Both the position numbers and the translations under genes were made by a program. Source: Chloroflexota bacterium (lineage in GTDB: Bacteria > Chloroflexota > Anaerolineae > Anaerolineales > DRMV01). Taken from it: 6,018 nt of DNA. Location of the stretch: contig JAADEN010000190.1 of NCBI GenBank assembly GCA_013153375.1, positions 1-6,018 of the forward strand, read 5' to 3'. The notes under the pieces are model-generated. The model saw only the letters and a list, made by a program, of their open reading frames with translations, ran no database searches and was not told where the DNA came from. Every line of letters begins with the position of its first letter. Positions within the stretch are counted from its first letter, which is position 1. Shown piece by piece: positions 1 to 4,578 of the stretch.

Positions 1-319
1 TGGTCAGGGCCTGCCGCGCGGCGCGGCTCAGGGGCGCCCGGCCCAGGTTGGTGTGCACCACCACGCCGGTGGCGTTGATCACGCCTCGCAGGCGCAACAG
101 CCAGTGGCTTTCGATGGCCTGCCGGACCCGGGCCACCAGTTCGGCCTCGCTGGGCGCGGGCTGGCCGCGCGCGATGGCCGCCCGGGCGGCTTCCAGGGTT
201 TCGCGAATCCAGCGCAGCACCAGGTCGGGGCCCAGTTCTTCGGCCCAGGCCGCAAGTTCGGGATGCCGACGCAGAGTCTCGGTGGCGGGCAGGGCGCGAT
301 AGGGGTTGGGGTCGGGCAT
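1..319 (-). CDS. selA: L-seryl-tRNA(Sec) selenium transferase (selenocysteine synthase), N-terminal part
   Basis: SelA is the cytoplasmic PLP enzyme that converts Ser-tRNA(Sec) to Sec-tRNA(Sec) using selenophosphate. Only the first 106 residues are present; the rest, including the PLP lysine, lies beyond the left edge. What identifies it is residues 79-98, where INATGVVVHTNLGRAPLS matches the hallmark SelA segment that opens the PLP-fold core, preceded by a charged helical region (MPDPNPYRALPATETLRRHP onward) like the family's tRNA-binding N-terminal domain. The ATG at 319-317 is chosen because AGGAGG lies four bases upstream and the length before the INATG motif is normal for the family. It follows the helicase gene by 96 bases on the same strand and seems to have its own promoter. 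It implies that selB, selC and selD exist elsewhere in the genome; selB is a common neighbour of selA and could lie just to the left, which is inference. Confidence 0.93.
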   Translation of the reverse strand, partial: MPDPNPYRALPATETLRRHPELAAWAEELGPDLVLRWIRETLEAARAAIARGQPAPSEAELVARVRQAIESHWLLRLRGVINATGVVVHTNLGRAPLSRAARQALT

Positions 320-323
320 GACG

Positions 324-329
324 CCTCCT
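324..329 (-). promoter_or_regulatory. Shine-Dalgarno site of selA
   Basis: A perfect AGGAGG on the minus strand, separated from the selA ATG by four bases (CGTC). It is the strongest ribosome binding site in the window and fixes the selA start. The spacing is slightly shorter than the usual 5-9 bases. Confidence 0.8.
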
Positions 330-351
330 GATGAGGATCGGGCTGGGCACA

Positions 352-381
352 ATTGTACCGAAACGCGCGCCCGGCCCGCAA
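352..381 (-). promoter_or_regulatory. Candidate sigma-70-type promoter for selA
   Basis: On the minus strand TACAAT (357-352, five of six matches to TATAAT) is preceded at 18 bases by TTGCGG (381-376, only TTG matching the -35 consensus). It is the only AT-rich patch in the gap and would start transcription near 345, giving a leader of roughly 25 bases that contains the AGGAGG. The -10 overlaps an 8-base palindrome, ACAATTGT (349-356), which could be chance or a small operator. The prediction rests on consensus matching only; the -35 is weak. Confidence 0.45.
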
Positions 382-415
382 CCGTCCTTCCTCCTCGTCC
401 CGTTGCCCGCCGCGC

Positions 416-2947
416 TCAGTCGTGGCCCTGGGACGCGGCCATGGCAGGCCACGCCTGGGCCAGCAGCAAGCGGACCTCGGCTTTGGGCCCGCGGCCCTGA
501 GGCCCGCCGGGGCCTACGCACGCGGGGCAGCCGTCGTCGCAGCCGCAGGTTTGGACCCGCTCCAGGGCCATGCGCCACAGCCGGGCGTGGTCGGCATACA
601 GCGCGGCCGCGTAGCCCACGCCGCCGGGCACGGCATCGTAGAGCAGCAAGGTCGGCCAGGGATGCGGCGGCCAGGCCAGTTCGACCCGCGCGCCCAGGTC
701 GTGCGGATCGCTCATCACCAGCAGCGCGGCCAGGTGGCGCAGCAGATGGGCCAGCCCGCTCAGCGCGGAGCGTACCCACACATGCTGCTCGGCCCGGCGA
801 TGGCAGCGGGCACACAGGGTGATCAGGTTGTCCAGGCGGTGCGCGTCCGCGGCGCGGGCGAACAGCCGCACAGGGCGGATGTGGTGCACATGCAGATTCT
901 CGCGCCCGCCGCACACCCGGCAGCGATGCCCATCCCGTTCCAGCGCGGCCGCGCGAGCCCGGGCCCAGGTCGGACCGTAGTCGGGTCGCCGGGCCGCGCC
1001 CCCGGCCTCCACCGGCAGGCGTTCCCACCACCAAGGCCCGATGCTCACCCAGTAGGCCTGGGTGCTCAAAGCCCGCGGGGGCAAATCCAGGGGGCGGGTG
1101 TCGAGCAGACGGCGGTCGGGCCAGGCCAGGCGGCGGTAGGCCACGACCTGCTCCACCACCTCCACGGGCCCCCAGCCCCAGGCCAGGTCGGACGCCTCCG
1201 TGAGGGCCTGGGGCGGGCCTGTGCTGCGCACCTGCACCTGCACCACGGGCTCGGTGTCGTACGCGTCGTCGAAGGGCTCGAGATAGGCCCGGCCGCGCGC
1301 CAGATCCAGGCTTTGCACCCGATAGACCTGCCCCTGATGGCGATACACCGCGCCGGGATGCACCAGCCGCGGCGCGGCCGGGTAGTCCACCTCGCCCACC
1401 GCGACGGGGCCTTGCGGGCCGGAGGTCAGCAGCAGCACCCGCCGCGGGTCCGCGGTGCGCAGCGACACCTCCCGGGCCGGATCCCGGGGCGCGATCCAAT
1501 AGACCCGTCCGTCGCGGCGCTGGGCGTCGCCCTGGCGTTCGAGTTGGGCCAGGATCTGGCGGGTGGCCGCGAGGCTCAGGTCGCCGAAGGGCTGCTCGAC
1601 GGGCCAGGGGCCCTCGGCCAGGGCGCAGGCCAGGTGCTGGGCCGCGATGGTGGGATGCGCCGGATCCACCAGGGCCTGCTCCACGGACGCGCCCAGCGTG
1701 AAGTCGGGGTGCTGCACCAGATACTGGTCAATGGGCGCGGGGGACGCCACGAACACGGCCACGCCGGGCCGCGAGCCGCGGCCGGCGCGTCCGAAGCGCT
1801 GCCGCAGTCCGGCCAGAGTGCCCGGATAGCCGACCACCAGGACCACATCCAGGCCCGGCAGGTCCACGCCCAACTCCAGCGCGGAGGTGGAGACCACCGC
1901 GCGCAGGGTGCCGTCCCGCAGCCCGGCCTCGACCGCGCGACGTTCGGAGGGCAGATAACCGCTGCGGTAGCCGGCCACCGCGGCCGGGTCGGGCGCGCAC
2001 GCCCGCAGCGCGCGCAGGGTGAGTTCCACCGCCCGGCGGGAGGGCACGAACACCAGGGTTTGCCGTCCATGACGCCACGCGGCCAGGGTCAGACGCACGG
2101 CCTCGTCGTAAGGGCTGCGGCGCAGGCCCAGGGCCGGATCCACCAGAGGCGGATTGTAGAGCACGATGGCGCGCCGCGCCTGGGCCGCGGTGTGTTGGTC
2201 CAGCACGCGCACGGGGCGCCCGACCAGGGCCTGTCCAAAGGCCGCGGGGTTGCCCAGGGTGGCGGTGGTGAGCACGAAGCGCGGCCGCGCGCCGTACTGC
2301 GCGGCGATGCGCTGCAGGCGTCGCAGCACCTGGGCCACATGCGCGCCGAAGACGCCGCGATAGACATGGGCTTCGTCCAGCACCACCAGCCGCAGCCCGC
2401 GCCAAAAGCGCGCCCAGGCGAAGTGCCGCGGCAGCAAGCCCTGGTGCAGCATGTCGGGGTTGGTGAGCACCAGCCGCGCCCCGCGGCGGATGGCCGCCCG
2501 GCGGTGCGAGGGCGTATCGCCGTCGTAGGTGGCCGCGTCGGTCAGGCCCAGGGCGTGCAGTTTGTGGACTTGATCTTGGGCCAGGGCCTTGGTGGGGAAG
2601 AGGTACAGCGCGGTGGCCTGGGGGTCGCGGTGCAGCGCGTCCAGCGTGGGCGCCTGGTAGGCCAGGCTCTTGCCCGCGCCCGTGGGCACGGTGAGCAGCA
2701 CCGCGGGATGGCTTTGCAGCGCGTGCCAGACCGCGACCTGATGCCGATACGCGCGCGGGAAACCGGCCTGGGCCAGCGCGTCCCGCGCCGCGGGGTGCAT
2801 CTCCGCGGGCCAGGGCTGCCATTGGGGCGCCTGCGGAGGCTGGACATACACCTGCACCTCCGCGTGGCGGCTCTTGGCTGCGTATAGCCAACGAAGATCG
2901 TTCGGCTGGGGTAGGCGTGTGTTCATCGCGTGAGGAAAGTGTGGCAT
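416..2947 (-). CDS. MrfA/Hrq1-family DEAD/DEAH-box DNA helicase with an HNH domain inserted in its MZB (DUF1998) domain
   Basis: An 843-residue ATP-dependent DNA helicase of the Hrq1/MrfA (YprA) family, which acts in repair of cross-linked or bulky DNA damage. Motifs seen: Q70 in AYRHQ, Walker A PTGAGKS (88-94), FPTKAL (117-122), LTNPDML (161-167), DEAH (191-194), TAT (228-230), STSALELGVDLPG (353-365), QRFGRAGRG (383-391). The family-specific DEAHVYRGVFGAHVAQVLRR and IDQYLVQHPDF follow the expected order. The MZB domain starts near 597 and ends with LYDAVPGGVGYA (769-780) and four cysteines CGCDDGCPAC (801-810). It is interrupted at about 655-722 by a complete HNH domain. The first possible ATG is at 2947-2945, right after an in-frame TAG (2956-2954); ATG at 2926-2924 (residue 8) is an alternative, and neither has a good Shine-Dalgarno. 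It ends in TGA at 418-416. It may be co-transcribed with the hydrolases upstream. Family assignment is firm; nuclease activity is inferred. Confidence 0.95.
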   Translation of the reverse strand: MPHFPHAMNTRLPQPNDLRWLYAAKSRHAEVQVYVQPPQAPQWQPWPAEMHPAARDALAQAGFPRAYRHQVAVWHALQSHPAVLLTVPTGAGKSLAYQAPTLDALHRDPQATALYLFPTKALAQDQVHKLHALGLTDAATYDGDTPSHRRAAIRRGARLVLTNPDMLHQGLLPRHFAWARFWRGLRLVVLDEAHVYRGVFGAHVAQVLRRLQRIAAQYGARPRFVLTTATLGNPAAFGQALVGRPVRVLDQHTAAQARRAIVLYNPPLVDPALGLRRSPYDEAVRLTLAAWRHGRQTLVFVPSRRAVELTLRALRACAPDPAAVAGYRSGYLPSERRAVEAGLRDGTLRAVVSTSALELGVDLPGLDVVLVVGYPGTLAGLRQRFGRAGRGSRPGVAVFVASPAPIDQYLVQHPDFTLGASVEQALVDPAHPTIAAQHLACALAEGPWPVEQPFGDLSLAATRQILAQLERQGDAQRRDGRVYWIAPRDPAREVSLRTADPRRVLLLTSGPQGPVAVGEVDYPAAPRLVHPGAVYRHQGQVYRVQSLDLARGRAYLEPFDDAYDTEPVVQVQVRSTGPPQALTEASDLAWGWGPVEVVEQVVAYRRLAWPDRRLLDTRPLDLPPRALSTQAYWVSIGPWWWERLPVEAGGAARRPDYGPTWARARAAALERDGHRCRVCGGRENLHVHHIRPVRLFARAADAHRLDNLITLCARCHRRAEQHVWVRSALSGLAHLLRHLAALLVMSDPHDLGARVELAWPPHPWPTLLLYDAVPGGVGYAAALYADHARLWRMALERVQTCGCDDGCPACVGPGGPQGRGPKAEVRLLLAQAWPAMAASQGHD
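518..547 (-). other. Four-cysteine zinc site of the MrfA zinc-binding (MZB) domain
   Basis: Helicase residues 801-810, CGCDDGCPAC, with cysteines 801, 803, 807 and 810 in C-x-C-x3-C-x2-C spacing. This is the signature of the DUF1998/MZB domain that supports DNA binding and unwinding in the family. All four cysteines are kept despite the upstream HNH insertion, which argues that the zinc domain still folds. Confidence 0.85.
782..985 (-). other. HNH nuclease domain inserted within the helicase MZB domain
   Basis: Helicase residues about 655-722. The zinc-knuckle form of the HNH fold is intact: RCRVC supplies C676 and C679, HVHHI supplies the paired histidines H688-H689, LDNLITLC supplies the middle Asn N707, and CARCH supplies C712, C715 and the last histidine H716. 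The flanks join as MZB sequence: LDLPPRALSTQAYWVSI (621-637) before it and ALSGLAHLLRHLAALLVM (728-745) after it are contiguous in ordinary family members as I know them. So this is an insertion into a domain, not a domain added at an end. HNH domains of this kind usually cut or nick DNA with one metal ion; the activity here is not shown. Confidence 0.88.
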
Positions 2948-2952
2948 CTGGC

Positions 2953-3020
2953 CCTACCAGCCACCGGCTGTCGGCGGACGCACGGCCGTGCACCCCTCCT
3001 ACCGGCCACCGGCTGTCGGC
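2953..3020. repeat. Imperfect tandem repeat, 45-base period, in the gap between hydrolase and helicase
   Basis: A 23-base unit at 2953-2975 recurs at 2998-3020 with one mismatch (A2959 versus G3004), a 45-base period. A third fragment, CTACCGG, at 3040-3046 contains the TAG stop of the upstream hydrolase (3042-3040), so the repeat array reaches into the end of that gene. Inside the second copy GGCTGTC-like heptamers run in tandem with period 7 (about 3008-3029). In the first copy CAGCC-ACC-GGCTG (2958-2970) is a perfect 5-bp stem with a 3-base loop. It looks like a small intergenic repeat family such as occurs in many copies in some high-GC and cyanobacterial or Chloroflexota genomes; that it is dispersed is inference. 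Confidence 0.7.
2980..2991. other. 12-bp perfect palindrome between the repeat copies
   Basis: GCACGGCCGTGC reads the same on both strands and lies between the two 23-base repeat copies, about 33 bases upstream of the first helicase ATG. It has no loop and no T-tract on the minus strand, so it does not resemble an intrinsic terminator. It could be a dimeric protein site or simply part of the repeat unit. Confidence 0.4.
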
Positions 3021-3039
3021 TGTCGGCTGCGCACCGTCT

Positions 3040-4569
3040 CTACCGGTCATCCTCCGGCGTTGAGGTCGTGGGCGGGCCGCCCCGCAGGGCCCGGATCAGC
3101 GTGTCGGGGCTGCCGCACTCGCAGGCCCGCACATATTGGCCCCCGCGGCGCATCCAGCCCGTGTACGGCTCGGGGCCCGGCAGCACCTGCCAGCCCTCCA
3201 TGATCCACGGCACCGGCCCCGCAGGATCCATCCATTCGCCGTTGTATTTGCGCGCCAGGTGCACATGGCTGCCCGTGGCGCGGCCGCCCTCGCACGAGGG
3301 ACGCCCCAAAGGATCCCCGGCCCGCACCCAGGTGCCCGCGGGCAGGCGGTCGCTCAAGTGCAGGTGGAAGATGACCCAGCCCGTGCGTTCGTCGCCGTCG
3401 CCGTCCAGGTCGAGCACCAAAATGCCTTCGTCGGAGCGCACCACCAGGCCGTCGGCTTCCGCGATGGCCCACTGCCGGCTCACCGCGCAGCCCCGCACAT
3501 CGGGCGGCGCGAAGTCCACCGCGCTCCAGGGCCAGAGTTGGTCGCCCCAGCCGGGATGCGGGCCGCCGCTGTAACTCCAGGCCCGGTTGTCGGGGATGGG
3601 CAGCAGCAGCGGCGGCTGGGTCAAATCCCCGGGGATGTGGGGCGGAGGGGGCGGGTTCCAGGGGTCGCCGAACAGGGTGGCGTAAGTGCGGAAGAAGCCC
3701 TGGGGCGCGATGGCCTGCCGATAGACCCGCGCGGGCAGGCGCGCCGCGAAGTAGCGTTGCAGCGCCACCGTGGCCGCGTTGAGCCAGGGGTCGGGGCGCA
3801 CCTCGGTGCCGTCGTCCAGCACCCAGGGCTCCACCCGGCCCATGCGCCAGGCGTAGTAGCCGTGGTTGAGCAGGTTGGCCGCGGCCGAAAGTTGCAAGTA
3901 CAGCCCCTTGGTCTCGTACCCCTCGAACCCCAGCATGTGGTGGCCGGGGTAGTCGGGCTGCGAAAGCGCGCCGGCCTGATACTCCAGCAGCGCCAGCAGC
4001 AGATAAGGGCTGACGCTGTAGTTGCGGGCCACATGCAGCAGCATGTCCACGCCGGTGCGCTCCTTGTCGGCCGCGTAGCCGCTGTAGTCCTTCAGCCAGC
4101 CGGGATACTGGGCGACGAAAGCCTCCAGGTCCATGTCGGGCACCGCGGGGCCGTACACGAACAGCGGGTCGGGCAGGATCTTGAACGCGCTGCCCCAGGT
4201 GGGCATGTAATAGTAGGGGATTTGCAGTTCGAGGCCGGGCGCCAGGGTGGTCAGGCCCAGGTGCGCGTGCGGATTGGCCGCCCGGATGTCCTCCGTGGTG
4301 GTGTGGAAGCGGGCCGCGAGCGCGGCCAGGCTGTCGCCGGGCTGGACGATGTAGGTCACCAGGGTGCCCTGGGGCAGCGGCTCCCGGGTGGGGATGGGCG
4401 TGGGCGTGGGCCGACCCGGCGGTACGGTGAGGGTAGGCCCCGCGGCCGCCTGGGGCGCGTCCCCGGCCGGGCGCGGAGCCGGTTCCCCCGCGGCCACGAC
4501 CCACTGCCGCGCGGCCAGCACGGCCAGAAAGCCGATCAAGGCCAGGCTCAACCACGCGCTACGGGTCAT
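3040..4569 (-). CDS. Secreted or membrane-anchored LysM / M23 metallopeptidase, downstream paralogue
   Basis: A 509-residue exported cell-wall protein likely to cleave peptidoglycan cross-bridges or stem peptides. Order: basic residue and hydrophobic segment 5-20 (signal peptide or anchor), Pro/Thr linker 27-68 with PTPTPIPT, one LysM at 71-118 (YIVQPGDSLAALAARF, then LAPGLELQIP), a helical middle domain about 145-310, M23 domain about 330-470, and a tail with C483-x-C485. Zinc and catalytic candidates are H338 and D352 (GGPH...SAVDFAP), H404 (FHLHL), H435 and H437 (TGSHVHLAR); none is missing. C361 and C426 are shared with the paralogue. The start at 4569 gives the hydrophobic N-terminus, has GAGGG four bases upstream, and overlaps the previous gene by 11 bases; the same frame stays open further upstream but encodes non-family sequence there. 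Domain identity is firm; substrate is unknown. Confidence 0.92.
   Translation of the reverse strand: MTRSAWLSLALIGFLAVLAARQWVVAAGEPAPRPAGDAPQAAAGPTLTVPPGRPTPTPIPTREPLPQGTLVTYIVQPGDSLAALAARFHTTTEDIRAANPHAHLGLTTLAPGLELQIPYYYMPTWGSAFKILPDPLFVYGPAVPDMDLEAFVAQYPGWLKDYSGYAADKERTGVDMLLHVARNYSVSPYLLLALLEYQAGALSQPDYPGHHMLGFEGYETKGLYLQLSAAANLLNHGYYAWRMGRVEPWVLDDGTEVRPDPWLNAATVALQRYFAARLPARVYRQAIAPQGFFRTYATLFGDPWNPPPPPHIPGDLTQPPLLLPIPDNRAWSYSGGPHPGWGDQLWPWSAVDFAPPDVRGCAVSRQWAIAEADGLVVRSDEGILVLDLDGDGDERTGWVIFHLHLSDRLPAGTWVRAGDPLGRPSCEGGRATGSHVHLARKYNGEWMDPAGPVPWIMEGWQVLPGPEPYTGWMRRGGQYVRACECGSPDTLIRALRGGPPTTSTPEDDR
3228..3258. repeat. 31-bp direct repeat, copy in the downstream hydrolase
   Basis: Identical over 31 bases to 4717-4747. 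It encodes the conserved LARKYNGEWM of the M23 domain just after the HxH motif. It is the longest exact match I found between the paralogues and marks them as duplicates; synonymous positions are also identical, which suggests recent gene conversion or strong codon bias. Confidence 0.8.
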
Positions 4570-4578
4570 CGGGCCCTC
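4559..4578 (-). promoter_or_regulatory. Overlapping stop/start and ribosome binding site joining the two hydrolase genes
   Basis: ATGACCCGTAG (4569-4559) contains the start of the downstream hydrolase and the TAG stop of the upstream one. GAGGG (4578-4574) sits four bases before the ATG as a moderate Shine-Dalgarno. The 11-base overlap implies co-transcription and probably translational coupling, so the two enzymes are likely made together. Confidence 0.75.

Noticed and set aside
353..2887. 844-codon open frame on the plus strand, opposite the helicase
   Set aside because: It mirrors the helicase frame almost end to end, its product is a Gly/Gln/His/Arg-rich string with no domain or motif, and the helicase on the other strand is unmistakable. 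High GC content removes stops from the antisense frame.
2980..2991. Intrinsic terminator between hydrolase and helicase
   Set aside because: The palindrome has no loop and no following T-run on the minus strand, so it does not fit a Rho-independent terminator.
2953..3046. CRISPR array
   Set aside because: Only two near-complete units and a fragment, 45-base period, repeat-like sequence in the spacers, and no cas genes.
1728..3050. Minus-strand 440-codon frame overlapping the helicase in another phase
   Set aside because: Ala/Arg/Pro/Gly-rich shadow. Its N-terminal repeated ADSRWPVG/ADSRWLVG is the translation of the intergenic DNA repeat, not a protein repeat.
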